The notes under the pieces: generated by a model
What the model was told of the DNA's origin: nothing
Databases searched by the model: none
The model's input: the letters and a program-made list of their open reading frames with translations, nothing else
Shown here: positions 6,284 to 15,250 of the stretch, piece after piece
Numbering within the stretch: position 1 is the stretch's first letter
Layout: the number at the start of each line of letters is the position of its first letter
Program-made: the position numbers and the translations under genes
NCBI GenBank assembly: GCA_947302275.1
Contig: CAMYUW010000013.1
Coordinates: 1-64,000, forward strand
Origin: an uncultured Prevotellaceae bacterium
GTDB taxonomy: Bacteria; Bacteroidota; Bacteroidia; Bacteroidales; Muribaculaceae
Direction of reading: 5' to 3'
Length of the DNA stretch: 64,000 nt

Positions 6284-9001
6284 TTGACGACGCGAAGTCT
6301 CCATATTATCCTGACTCTGGTGATGGTCTTCTTGCTGTTACCGGTTTTGTCGCATGGGCAGGAACCTGTCCGTGGGATTGACTTGTCACATGCAGTGGAC
6401 TCGATTGTTAAAGCAGAGGGGGATACTATCACGCCCGTTGTGACTACACGCGATACTAGCCGTTTTATTAAGGAGCGGGTGGATCTGGATCATGTCGTTG
6501 AGTTTAACGCCAAGGACAGTATCATCCTTTATGGCCGCAACCATGCTGTTATGTATGGCGGCAGCAAAATCCTTTATGGCGACATCGACATGAGCGCTTC
6601 GCAGATCAGTATGGATATGGACAGCAGCCAAGTGCATGCCATCGGTGTGCCGGACAGTGTGGGCGAGCTTATCGGCAATCCGTTGTTTAAGGACAGTAGC
6701 GGCGAATATGAATCTCGGGTGATGAAATACAACTTCAAGACCAAGCGGGGTTATATTACCGACATTGTGACCGAGCAAGGAGAAGGCTACCTCACTGGAG
6801 GCATTACTAAAAAAACTGAGGATGACGAGTACTATATCAAGGACGGCCGCTATACAACTTGTGATGACCATGAGCACCCGCATTTTTACTTCCAGTTGAC
6901 GCGAGCCAAGGTTAAACCCAAGAAGAACGTTGTGACAGGCCCCGCCTTTATGGTGCTGGAGGATCTGCCGTTGCCCATCGCGGTACCCTTCGGCTATTTC
7001 CCCTTCAGTGAGAAGTATCAGAGTGGTATCCTCGTGCCCACGTTCGGTGAGGACTATAACCGGGGATTCTACTTGCGTAATGGCGGTTATTACTTGGCAC
7101 TGGGCCAGTATGCTGATTTGGCGTTGACAGGAGAAATCTACACGCGTGGCTCATGGGGCCTATCGGCACAGTCATCCTATGCCAAGCGGTACAAGTATTC
7201 TGGCTCATTCAGCGTCAACTACCTGACCACAATAACCGGCCAAAAAGGTGATCCAGACTATAACAAGATGCACAACTTCCAGGTAGTGTGGAGCCATAGC
7301 CAAAGCCAGAAGGCCAACCCATACCTGACATTCTCGGCCAGCGTGAACTTCGCCACCACCGGTTACACCCGCAATAGCTTGAATACTTACTACACCAGTG
7401 CGTTCACCGAGAATACCAAGAGCAGTACTGTAAACCTGACCTATAAGGTGCCTAACAGCAAGTGGTCCATCTCAACGAACGCCAACGTGTCACAACGTAC
7501 TTCCGATTCGACCCTGACTGTATCGTTCCCCAACGTTACAATCAACATGAGCCAGACGGCGCCGTTCAAGCGCAAACGTTCGGTAGGTGACGAACGTTGG
7601 TACGAGAAAATCAAGATCAGCTATACTGGTAAGTTTCAGAACTCGTTGACGGCCAAGCAAAATGAATTCTTCCACAAAAGTCTGGTCAAGGACTGGCGCA
7701 ATGGCATGAGCCATGTGATACCCATCCAGGCGACTTTCAATGTGATGAAATACTTCAACATCACACCCTCGATTACACTTAATGACCGCATGTACACCAG
7801 TAAGATACGGCAACAATGGGATCCCAATGCCAGTGCAGTGGTGCGTGACACGTCCTATAGTTTCTATAATATTTTTGACTTCAGCGTTGCCGTCTCGCTC
7901 AGCACTAAAGTCTATGGCTTCTTCAAGCCCTTCAGTTTCTTGGGTAAACTGAGCGAAAAACTGCAGATGGTGCGCCACGTGATGACCCCGACGATATCGT
8001 TCTCGGCTACACCTGATTTTGCTGCTCCCTTCTGGGGCTATTACGGCCATTACGACAAGATTAACAGCATGGGCATTCATGAGGATGTGCAATACAGTTA
8101 TTTCCAGCATGGACTCTATGGTAATGCTCCGAACGGCAAATCGGGTACCATTAACTTCAATATCGCCAACAACCTTGAGGCAAAAATCAAGAGCGATAAC
8201 GATAGCACCGGATTCAAAAAAATCTCACTCATCGAGAACCTGACACTGAGCCAGTCGTGCAATCTAGCCGCCGACTCGTTGAAGTGGAGTAACCTCAACA
8301 CCAGCATCATGTTGCGATTGACCAAGGGATTTAACCTTAACCTGAGCGCCACTTGGGATGTGTATAAATACGCCCTGAACGAGGCGGGCACACCTGTAAG
8401 AATCAATAAACTGCGCCTGTTTAATGGCGGTGGTTGGGGTCGTCTGTCCAGCACAGGTACCTCGTTTTCTTACACGTTCAATAACGACACATTCCGTCGC
8501 AAAAAGGACAAGGAGAAAAAGACAGAGAATCCTAAGCCACAAGACGGTCTTGACAGGAACGCGACCGAAGAGAGCAACGAACAAGACAATAAGGGAGGAC
8601 AAACAACTGATCTGGAGTTGATCGACGGTTATGCCAAGTGGGATTGTCCCTGGAGTCTTACTGTGAATTATTCGCTGTCATACGGTTACGGTACATTTAA
8701 TTATAAAAAGCTGGAGTACAATGGCCGTTGGACCCAGAATCTGAGTCTCAACGCAACCATCCGCCCGACTAAGAACTGGTCTCTCACGGCATCGGCCAGC
8801 TACAATTTTGATACCCATAAAATCGCTTATATGAACTGTAGCATCTCCCGGCAGATGCACTGCTTCGAAATGAGCGCCAGCTTTGTTCCTGTGGGTCCGT
8901 ACAAGAGTTACAACTTCCATATCGCCGTCAAGTCTTCCATCCTCCAGGATGTGAAATATGACAAGCATTCAAGCATCAACAATGGTGTCACGTGGTACTA
9001 A
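6284..9001 (+). CDS. lptD: LptD/OstA-like LPS assembly outer-membrane protein
   Basis: About 905 residues. Inserts lipopolysaccharide or lipooligosaccharide into the outer leaflet of the outer membrane. The N-terminal signal peptide (hydrophobic stretch ending near SHGQE) is followed by an OstA/LptA-like beta-jellyroll (repeated YGG/YGD segments and the KRGYITD stretch) and a long C-terminal beta-barrel rich in aromatic, alternating strands. A KKDKEKKTENPK-type charged insert lies near residue 745. The frame is open from TTG 6224, but the promoter boxes lie inside that extension, so I use TTG 6284, which is preceded by an A-rich AAAAAAGG tract and gives a clean signal peptide. A downstream ATG is less likely. 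The next gene overlaps its 3' end by 20 nt. Confidence 0.85.
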   Translation: MTTRSLHIILTLVMVFLLLPVLSHGQEPVRGIDLSHAVDSIVKAEGDTITPVVTTRDTSRFIKERVDLDHVVEFNAKDSIILYGRNHAVMYGGSKILYGDIDMSASQISMDMDSSQVHAIGVPDSVGELIGNPLFKDSSGEYESRVMKYNFKTKRGYITDIVTEQGEGYLTGGITKKTEDDEYYIKDGRYTTCDDHEHPHFYFQLTRAKVKPKKNVVTGPAFMVLEDLPLPIAVPFGYFPFSEKYQSGILVPTFGEDYNRGFYLRNGGYYLALGQYADLALTGEIYTRGSWGLSAQSSYAKRYKYSGSFSVNYLTTITGQKGDPDYNKMHNFQVVWSHSQSQKANPYLTFSASVNFATTGYTRNSLNTYYTSAFTENTKSSTVNLTYKVPNSKWSISTNANVSQRTSDSTLTVSFPNVTINMSQTAPFKRKRSVGDERWYEKIKISYTGKFQNSLTAKQNEFFHKSLVKDWRNGMSHVIPIQATFNVMKYFNITPSITLNDRMYTSKIRQQWDPNASAVVRDTSYSFYNIFDFSVAVSLSTKVYGFFKPFSFLGKLSEKLQMVRHVMTPTISFSATPDFAAPFWGYYGHYDKINSMGIHEDVQYSYFQHGLYGNAPNGKSGTINFNIANNLEAKIKSDNDSTGFKKISLIENLTLSQSCNLAADSLKWSNLNTSIMLRLTKGFNLNLSATWDVYKYALNEAGTPVRINKLRLFNGGGWGRLSSTGTSFSYTFNNDTFRRKKDKEKKTENPKPQDGLDRNATEESNEQDNKGGQTTDLELIDGYAKWDCPWSLTVNYSLSYGYGTFNYKKLEYNGRWTQNLSLNATIRPTKNWSLTASASYNFDTHKIAYMNCSISRQMHCFEMSASFVPVGPYKSYNFHIAVKSSILQDVKYDKHSSINNGVTWY

Positions 9002-9608
9002 AATCCTCGCCATCATTGTGGCTGTATGTGTTGCCCTGACGACTGCGGGACAGTCAGTCAATGAATTGCAGGAGGGTGATCTGCTCTTCTGCTGTACCAA
9101 TACGGCCAATGCCATCACAGCGGTGACCAGTGGCGTAGAGGACTTACCCATTGACCATGTGGCCGTGTTCCACCGCATCGGCGGCGAGAATGGCATTCCC
9201 TATGTGATAGAAGCCGTGAAGCCTGCTGTGCAACTCACGCCTCTGGATACTTTTATGTGCCAGAATCCTCATGTGATTATTGGTCGTGTGAGAACCGACT
9301 TCTATATTCATCAATCAATCAGGGGCTGTCTATCGATGGTGGGCAAGCCCTACGATAACCTTTATTTGCCTGGAGACAGTGCCATTTATTGCAGTGAGCT
9401 GGTACAGTTGAACTACAGGTCTGTTTCTAATCGTCCCATCTTTGAGCCTATACCCATGTCGTTTCATGACAGTACAGGGCGGGTAACGGACTACTGGCTC
9501 GAATTCTACAGGCAACGTGGTATGAACGTGCCTGAGGGTGCCCCTGGCACCAACCCGGGTGAACTCTCGCGCCGCCCTCAGATAACCATCATCGGCCGCT
9601 ATCAGTGA
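8982..9608 (+). CDS. Secreted YiiX/YebB-like NlpC/P60-type cysteine hydrolase
   Basis: About 208 residues with an N-terminal signal peptide (ends near TTAGQS). The core has the permuted papain-like layout of the YiiX family: GDLLF near the mature N-terminus, then IDHVAVF (likely catalytic His) and later YCSELV (likely catalytic Cys). Such proteins are predicted amidases or peptidases acting on cell-wall or lipid-linked substrates; the real substrate is unknown. ATG 8982 is preferred over an earlier in-frame ATG at 8958 because the signal peptide then begins correctly. It overlaps the lptD end by 20 nt, so it is translationally coupled and probably acts in the cell envelope. Confidence 0.75.
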   Translation: MVSRGTKILAIIVAVCVALTTAGQSVNELQEGDLLFCCTNTANAITAVTSGVEDLPIDHVAVFHRIGGENGIPYVIEAVKPAVQLTPLDTFMCQNPHVIIGRVRTDFYIHQSIRGCLSMVGKPYDNLYLPGDSAIYCSELVQLNYRSVSNRPIFEPIPMSFHDSTGRVTDYWLEFYRQRGMNVPEGAPGTNPGELSRRPQITIIGRYQ

Positions 9609-9685
9609 GATTTTAGGCTCACTGTGCGCACTTAATCGGATTTTTGCAGTATCTTTGCAGTTTGTAAACAGAGTAACCTCCAGTT

Positions 9686-10342
9686 TTGGGTACTATCATA
9701 TCCATATTAATCGGTTGTATGTCAATAGGTATTATCCTGTCGGCACCCATGGGACCTATCGGTATCCTGTGCATTCAGCGTACCCTTAACAATGGTCGCA
9801 ATTCGGGCTTTTTCACTGGAGTGGGTGCAGCCATCAGCGATCTCTTTTATTGTTTGTTGATAGGCTTAGGTATCTCGCTGGTCACTGATTTCATTGCAGA
9901 TCATGTTAATATCCTGCAAATTATAGGCAGTATAATCCTGATTGTCTATGCCATTTACATGATTGTCCATAATCCAGTCAGCCAGATTAAGGAAAACATT
10001 GATCAGCGTGATGACCGGTTACGAGACATGGTAACAGGCTTCTTGTTCACCTTGAGCAATCCGCTCATCATGTTCCTGATTATCCCGCTATTTGCCCGTT
10101 TCGGTTTCCCGTTACCGGAATACAAGTTCTATCACATCATTATCGGTTATCTGTTTATCGTGGCAGGCGCATTAGCCTGGTGGGCAGTTATTACCTTTTT
10201 TGTCGACAAGGTGCGCACCCACTTTAATATCCGTTCAATGTGGCTCATCAACCGCATTATCGGCTCCATTATTCTCATTCTCTCGCTTTACGGCCTTTTC
10301 ACTGGCACTATTGCCTACCTGCAGCAACTTCAAATCATCTGA
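9686..10342 (+). CDS. LysE family amino-acid exporter
   Basis: 218-residue inner-membrane protein with about six hydrophobic helices and the LysE/RhtB signature near the N-terminus (SAPMGPIGILCIQRTLN). The family exports amino acids or related small molecules; the substrate cannot be read from sequence. The start is a TTG at 9686, about 28 nt after a TATCTTTG box at 9650-9657; an ATG at 9719 would cut into the first helix. It ends in a shared bidirectional terminator facing the butyrate kinase gene. Confidence 0.85.
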   Translation: MGTIISILIGCMSIGIILSAPMGPIGILCIQRTLNNGRNSGFFTGVGAAISDLFYCLLIGLGISLVTDFIADHVNILQIIGSIILIVYAIYMIVHNPVSQIKENIDQRDDRLRDMVTGFLFTLSNPLIMFLIIPLFARFGFPLPEYKFYHIIIGYLFIVAGALAWWAVITFFVDKVRTHFNIRSMWLINRIIGSIILILSLYGLFTGTIAYLQQLQII

Positions 10343-10355
10343 TACAAAAGACTAT

Positions 10356-10402
10356 AAATTATTGAGCGGACCGCCCGAATTGGGTAGTCCGCTCTATAAT
10401 TT
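10356..10402. terminator. Bidirectional terminator between lysE-like gene and buk
   Basis: Stem GAGCGGAC (10364-10371) with GTCCGCTC (10387-10394), extended by AAATTAT/ATAATTT outer arms. It sits between two converging genes. Confidence 0.85.
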
Positions 10403-10417
10403 GAAAATCTCTTTCAA

Positions 10418-11473
10418 TTAGTACTTCCTGACTTCGATTTCGCCATTCAGGACAGCAGAAGCGTTGGCAGCCAATGCCGACATCTCATCTTCTCCAGGAT
10501 AAACATGGACGGGAGCCATCCAGCCGATGCGCTTTTTCAGCTCATCAACCATATAATCCCAATAAGCGATACCGCCAGTGATGATGATGGCATCGATTTT
10601 GCCGCACAATACGGCGCCCTTCTCGGCGATAGCCTTGGCAATATGGTAAATCATCGCATTGATGACAAGCGTGGCTTTCTCGTCACCGGCATTCATGCGC
10701 TTCTCGGCCTCAATCATGTCGGTGGTTCCCAAGTGAGCGAATACACCGCCCTTACCGGAAATCATCTTGAGAATTTCTTCTTTGGTATATTCACCGCTGA
10801 AGCACAAGTTCACCAGGTCATGGGCGGGAAGGCTACCGGCACGTTCGGGTGAGAACGGACCTTCACCATCCAGGGCATTATTCACGTCAACGGCACGGCC
10901 ATGATCGTGGGCTGCCACCGAGATACCGCCACCCAAGTGTGCAACGATGAGGTTCAAGTCCTCATAGCGTTTGCCATTTTCCTTGGCAAAACGGCGGGCA
11001 ATGGCGCGCTGATTCAGGGCGTGCCAGATGCTTTGGCGCTTGAACATGGGCAGACCGCATACTCGGGCATAGTCGTTCAACTCGTCGGTAACAACCGGGT
11101 CAGCAATGTAGCAAGGACATCCAATTGCTTTGGCAATCTCGCGTGCAATGACACAACCCAAGTCGCAAGCATGCTGGTGATCGCTGGCATAGGTGGCCTG
11201 AATCATGTTTTCGTCAACTGCATAAACACCACCGGGAAGAGGCTTGGTCAAGCCGCCGCGGGCAACCACGGCGTCAAACTTGATGGGAATGCCAGCCTTC
11301 TCGAGTTCGCTGATAATCATCTGGCGACGAAAATCGAACTGATCGGTAATTTTGGCAAATGGAGCGAGTTCTTCTGCCTTATGGCGGATGACTTTAATCA
11401 GGCGGGGTTCACCGTTCTCAACGACTGCCATCTTGGTGGAAGTCGAACCTGGATTGATGACTAAGATAATCAT
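10418..11473 (-). CDS. buk: Butyrate kinase
   Basis: 351 residues, full length for the acetokinase family butyrate kinases. Converts butyryl phosphate (or isobutyryl/branched acyl phosphate) plus ADP to the free acid and ATP. The N-terminal phosphate-binding loop NPGSTSTK and the central motif HLGGGISVAAH are characteristic, and GGIAY near the C-terminus completes the ASKHA fold. It lies 47 nt downstream of the phosphotransbutyrylase in the same direction. The pair forms the terminal, ATP-yielding step of (iso)butyrate fermentation. Confidence 0.95.
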   Translation of the reverse strand: MIILVINPGSTSTKMAVVENGEPRLIKVIRHKAEELAPFAKITDQFDFRRQMIISELEKAGIPIKFDAVVARGGLTKPLPGGVYAVDENMIQATYASDHQHACDLGCVIAREIAKAIGCPCYIADPVVTDELNDYARVCGLPMFKRQSIWHALNQRAIARRFAKENGKRYEDLNLIVAHLGGGISVAAHDHGRAVDVNNALDGEGPFSPERAGSLPAHDLVNLCFSGEYTKEEILKMISGKGGVFAHLGTTDMIEAEKRMNAGDEKATLVINAMIYHIAKAIAEKGAVLCGKIDAIIITGGIAYWDYMVDELKKRIGWMAPVHVYPGEDEMSALAANASAVLNGEIEVRKY

Positions 11474-11520
11474 TATTCTTTAGTTGTATTTTTCAGTTTG
11501 TAGTAATAGTAAATAAAGCA

Positions 11521-12432
11521 TTACTCGGCGGCCATGGTGGCTACTGCCAAGCTGTAGAACTTGGACTGGCTGCTGTCGGCACGTGAGGGTACGACGGCGG
11601 GACACTTGGCTCCTAACAGGAGACCTGCAGTGCTTGCTCCAGCAAACAGTGTGATGGCTTTGTAGAAGACATTGCCTGCCTCGATGTCGGGCATGATAAG
11701 GATATCGCTGTCACCCTGCAGGGGAGAGGTCAGTCCCTTGGCTTCCATGGCGTGCATGCTGCATGCGCACTTGGCGTCCAGCGGGCCGTCTACGATGCAC
11801 TTGCCCAGCTCACCCTTGTTGGCCATGTCGATGATGACGGGATAATCCTCGGTGAAGGGAAAATGCTTGCCGTTGACTTTCTCGGTACAGTGGATAAGAG
11901 CCACCTTGGGCACCTCAATACCGAAGTTGCGGGCTACATTGGCCATATATTTCACCATCTCGACGCGCTGAGCCTGATTGGGGTAGGGAATCACGGCAGC
12001 ATCGGTGAAAATCAGGAACTTGTGGTAGCTGGGAATGGAGGCCACAGCGGCATGGGTCAGGACGTTGCCCTTAGGCAGAATGCCGGTTTCCTTGTTGAGG
12101 ACGGCACGCAACAGGTTGTCCGTGTTGATCAGACCCTTCATCAGAACATCCGCTTTGCCCTCGCGCACCAGAGCAACTGCCTTGGCGGCAGCGTCATCGG
12201 CATCGGTAGCATCTACATAGCTGATGTTGGCAGCAAAGGGTTTTAAAGCCTCATTGGCCTTAAGCTTCTCTTCGCAACCTACAAAGATGGCTTCGATAAA
12301 ACCGGCCTCAAGAGCCATTGCACAAGCGGCGGGAGTTTTCTCGTCGGCGGGCCATACTACAGCCACGCGTTTTCTCACATTGTTTTCTTTGAGATGAGCA
12401 AGTAACTCATCAAAATTCTTAATGGTATTCAT
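11521..12432 (-). CDS. ptb: Phosphate butyryltransferase
   Basis: 303 residues, normal for Ptb and shorter than most Pta enzymes. Transfers the acyl group from butyryl-CoA to phosphate, feeding butyrate kinase. The Pta/Ptb fold is recognisable from the KADVLMKGLINTDNLLRAVL segment and the PDIEAGNVFYKA segment. The frame is open to 12525, but the conserved protein begins at ATG 12432 (MNTIKNFDELL), about 40 nt after a clear promoter. Substrate could be butyryl-, isobutyryl- or other branched acyl-CoA. Confidence 0.94.
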   Translation of the reverse strand: MNTIKNFDELLAHLKENNVRKRVAVVWPADEKTPAACAMALEAGFIEAIFVGCEEKLKANEALKPFAANISYVDATDADDAAAKAVALVREGKADVLMKGLINTDNLLRAVLNKETGILPKGNVLTHAAVASIPSYHKFLIFTDAAVIPYPNQAQRVEMVKYMANVARNFGIEVPKVALIHCTEKVNGKHFPFTEDYPVIIDMANKGELGKCIVDGPLDAKCACSMHAMEAKGLTSPLQGDSDILIMPDIEAGNVFYKAITLFAGASTAGLLLGAKCPAVVPSRADSSQSKFYSLAVATMAAE

Positions 12433-12471
12433 TAATTTAGTCAATAAAGAAGTTAATGGTTTTTCGATGCC

Positions 12472-12503
12472 CAAAAGTACTACAATTTCATGACATGGCA
12501 CAA
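12472..12503 (-). promoter_or_regulatory. Promoter of ptb-buk
   Basis: On the minus strand TTG (12503-12501), 21 nt, TACTTTTG (12479-12472), about 40 nt before the ptb ATG. Confidence 0.65.
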
Positions 12504-12551
12504 TTTTTAGTGAGAATTTCTCCAATTATCTGATAACTGGAAAAATTGTAG

Positions 12552-12559
12552 TATATTTG
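12552..12559 (+). promoter_or_regulatory. Probable -7 box for tatA-tatC
   Basis: TATATTTG about 32 nt before the tatA ATG; the upstream TTG box is weak. It lies back to back with the ptb promoter. Confidence 0.45.
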
Positions 12560-12590
12560 CGTCAGTATTAACCATAAATGGAAAAGTGAA

Positions 12591-12800
12591 ATGTTACTGA
12601 ACGGAATATTGGCCTTTCTCAACTTGGGCACAGGCGAGATCATCCTTATTGTAGCCATCATTCTGCTGCTCTTTGGCGGCAAGAAAATTCCCGAACTCAT
12701 GCGTGGCTTGGGCAAGGGCGTGAAGAGCTTCAAGCAGGGCATGAACGAGGTTGAGGACGAGCTGAAGAAGCCCATTGACGATCTTGACAAGAAAGAATAA
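12591..12800 (+). CDS. tatA: Twin-arginine translocase subunit TatA
   Basis: 69 residues: one N-terminal transmembrane helix (about residues 14-29), the conserved [16 protein letters not shown] hinge and amphipathic helix, and a charged tail. It oligomerises with TatC to move folded twin-arginine proteins across the inner membrane. tatC follows 57 nt downstream. No tatB-like gene is nearby, as usual in Bacteroidetes. Confidence 0.95.
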   Translation: MLLNGILAFLNLGTGEIILIVAIILLLFGGKKIPELMRGLGKGVKSFKQGMNEVEDELKKPIDDLDKKE

Positions 12801-12857
12801 CGGGCAATCAGGCTTTGGCTGTCAACTGCTAGCCCTACTGGCTGCACTTGATAATTG

Positions 12858-13667
12858 ATGGCAGAGGAGAGATTACAGGAGATGTCGTTTTGGGATCACA
12901 TTGACGCATTGCGCGCGGTGTTGATTCGTATAGTTGTTGTCCTTGTTGTGGCAACTGTCGGCTTGTTCTGTGTTATGCCCACCATTTTTGATTCATTTAT
13001 TTTGGCACCTTGCCACGGGGATTTTGTGCTCTACAGCATATTTGAACGCATGACCTCTTCGCTCAAGTGGCTACCGCAGTTTTCTACTGAGGGCTTTCAG
13101 GTAGAGCTCATCAACATCAAGTTGGCTTCGCAATTCTTCATCCACATGTCCACCTCATTTTGGTTGGCATTGGTATTGGTTTTCCCGTTTGTCCTGTATG
13201 AGTTATGGACCTTTGTCGCACCGGCACTTTATCCTCATGAGAAGCGTGGAGTAAAGACAGCATTCTTCATTGGATGCATGATGTTTTTCCTCGGGGTGCT
13301 TGTGGGCTATTATGTGGTTTTTCCCGTCACGTTGCGTTTTCTGGCCGATTATCACGTGAGCCAGTTAGTGCCTAATCAAATCTCTCTTGACAGTTACATG
13401 GACACCTTCTTGATGCTCATTTTTGTCATGGGCATTATTTTTGAGTTGCCGTTGCTGGCATGGTTGCTTGGTGTACTGGGTGTCCTTCATCGGGGATTTT
13501 TCAGAACATACCGTCGTCATGCCATCGTTGCGCTGCTTGCCCTTGCTGCTATCATCACCCCTACAGGTGATCCCTTCACGTTGATGGTCGTTTTTCTGCC
13601 CATCTATTTGCTCTATGAATTGAGTGCCTATCTTGTTCCCCGTTCTGAACAATTGTCTCAAGATTAG
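12858..13667 (+). CDS. tatC: Sec-independent translocase TatC
   Basis: 269 residues with six hydrophobic segments. The N-terminus MSFWDHIDALRAVLIR is the TatC signal-recognition region, and PFVLYELWTFVAPALYPHEK is the conserved cytoplasmic-loop/TM2 signature. The ATG at 12858 follows an adjacent in-frame TTG; I use the ATG. Partner of the upstream tatA; a hairpin at 13674-13713 ends the operon. Confidence 0.95.
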   Translation: MAEERLQEMSFWDHIDALRAVLIRIVVVLVVATVGLFCVMPTIFDSFILAPCHGDFVLYSIFERMTSSLKWLPQFSTEGFQVELINIKLASQFFIHMSTSFWLALVLVFPFVLYELWTFVAPALYPHEKRGVKTAFFIGCMMFFLGVLVGYYVVFPVTLRFLADYHVSQLVPNQISLDSYMDTFLMLIFVMGIIFELPLLAWLLGVLGVLHRGFFRTYRRHAIVALLALAAIITPTGDPFTLMVVFLPIYLLYELSAYLVPRSEQLSQD

Positions 13668-13673
13668 AACAAA

Positions 13674-13713
13674 AACTAATTCGATGGATTCAATTAATTC
13701 ATCGAAATTAGTT
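13674..13713 (+). terminator. Hairpin terminator after tatC
   Basis: AACTAATTCGATG (13674-13686) pairs with CATCGAAATTAGTT (13700-13713), one bulge, 7 nt after the tatC stop; T-rich sequence follows. Confidence 0.6.
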
Positions 13714-13784
13714 ATAAATTTATGCTTTTTTATTATTTTTGTCGCAAAATAGAATCGTTTTATTAATCAAAAAAATCTTTTATT

Positions 13785-15158
13785 ATGAGGAAAATTTTCT
13801 TTTTGTTATTAGGCGTGTTAGCAACTGCAAACGCATTTGCAATAACACCCGCTGATCCCACAGAAGTGACCTGGCATGACTGTGGAGACGAGAGTGGCAT
13901 GAGCTATTTGAACTTCACCCTGCCTACGGTTGATGTGGATGGTAATCTCCTTGACTTCGAGATGATGGGCTACCGAATTTACATCGATGATGATCAGATT
14001 TTCACCTTCAACAGTGCCCAGTATGATGGTCTTTGGGGAAGTGAGACCAATATTTACTATCACTATTGGGACGAAGCGTCTGATCTCCGCAGCAATCGCG
14101 TTTATTTCTACCGCACCAATGCTGAAGGTTTTGACCGCTTTTTCGAAAACCGCATTGGTATTCAAGTGTTCTATTTGAATAACAATTTCAGCATCGGTGG
14201 CACCTCCAACATCGTTTATGCTTATCTGGATAGCCCTGTAACCGAGTTGCCCAAGCCCATGAATCCTGTTATAGACTACTGGGAGGAAGCATGGGGAGAC
14301 TCACAGAATTTCATGTTTACCGTTTGGCCTTATACCGAAGATTGGGAGCCGCTCGATGAAGATTGCTTATCATGGAGCCTCTTCCTCGACAATGATGAAC
14401 TCTTTGTCTTCACGCCCGAGGAATTCCCCAGTTTAACAGAGCCACTGTCAGAAGTGCCACTGGGCTTGAACGCTGGAAATCTTTCTAACACCGAGATCTG
14501 GTTTGAGAATCGCCAGGCTATTACAGCGACCGAGAACCCCTTCTTTACCTGGCGTATCGGTATGCAAGTTTACTACACGGTCGGTGACCAGAGGGTTTCT
14601 ACCGACATCTGTTATCTGGAGGTGTTCCCTCAAATGCATGAAGCAGCCGAAGTCTCCTCAACCTCGTTCCTTGCTGACTGGAGCAGTGAGCCCAATTGCT
14701 ATCAGCATGCAGGCTTCTTGGGCTATGACCTCTATGTCATCGATAAGGCAACTGGTGACACAACCGTTATTGCTGACGTCCCGTTCCTCACACAGGACGA
14801 TCCCAATTGGGGTAAGATAAATATTCCCGGTAGCACCTATCTTGTAGAGGACCTGACACCCGGTGCAACCTATCAGTACTATGTAGTGTCTAGGCATCAA
14901 TGGGGTCAAAGTGTCGTATCTATTCCCTCCGTTGTTCGTGAGGTGACTCTGCCTGGAGGTGATGATCATGGTTATGAGCTGGGTGATGTGAACCACGATC
15001 ATTCTGTCAGCATTGCGGATGTAACCGCCCTGATTGATTACCTCTTGGGTGGTGATAACGGTGCTTGTCTGATCTGTGCTGATGTTAATGGTGAAGGTGG
15101 CGTGACTATTGCCGACGTCACTGCTCTTATTGACAAATTGCTTTCTGGAGGCAATTGA
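13785..15158 (+). CDS. Secreted protein with C-terminal dockerin-like EF-hand pair
   Basis: 457 residues with a signal peptide (ends near ANAFA). The body, residues about 25-390, is rich in Trp, Tyr, Asp and beta-strand patterns and reads as two or three Ig/FN3-like modules, but I recognise no enzyme. The last 60 residues hold two dockerin type I-like repeats: DVNHDHSVSIADVTALIDYL and DVNGEGGVTIADVTALIDKL, Asp/Asn-rich Ca-binding loops each followed by a helix. The same tail ends the proteins at 20660-22477 and 49145-51931. A TATTTTTG box lies at 13734-13741. Likely exported to the cell surface or medium; partner unknown. Confidence 0.8.
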   Translation: MRKIFFLLLGVLATANAFAITPADPTEVTWHDCGDESGMSYLNFTLPTVDVDGNLLDFEMMGYRIYIDDDQIFTFNSAQYDGLWGSETNIYYHYWDEASDLRSNRVYFYRTNAEGFDRFFENRIGIQVFYLNNNFSIGGTSNIVYAYLDSPVTELPKPMNPVIDYWEEAWGDSQNFMFTVWPYTEDWEPLDEDCLSWSLFLDNDELFVFTPEEFPSLTEPLSEVPLGLNAGNLSNTEIWFENRQAITATENPFFTWRIGMQVYYTVGDQRVSTDICYLEVFPQMHEAAEVSSTSFLADWSSEPNCYQHAGFLGYDLYVIDKATGDTTVIADVPFLTQDDPNWGKINIPGSTYLVEDLTPGATYQYYVVSRHQWGQSVVSIPSVVREVTLPGGDDHGYELGDVNHDHSVSIADVTALIDYLLGGDNGACLICADVNGEGGVTIADVTALIDKLLSGGN

Positions 15159-15196
15159 TACCAGTTATAGCTGAGTATCTGACTCAGCGGCAATTA

Positions 15197-15231
15197 AAGG
15201 AGGATGCTTGTTTTCGGTGGGCATCCTCCTT
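15197..15231. terminator. Bidirectional terminator
   Basis: Perfect 11-bp stem AAGGAGGATGC (15197-15207) with GCATCCTCCTT (15221-15231), between two converging genes. Confidence 0.85.
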
Positions 15232-15250
15232 ATTATTTCATGTGTCTTGA

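Noticed and set aside
9602..9623. Terminator after the NlpC/P60-like gene
   Set aside because: CAGTGAG/CTCACTG gives only a 7-bp stem overlapping the stop, with no T-run; too weak to call.
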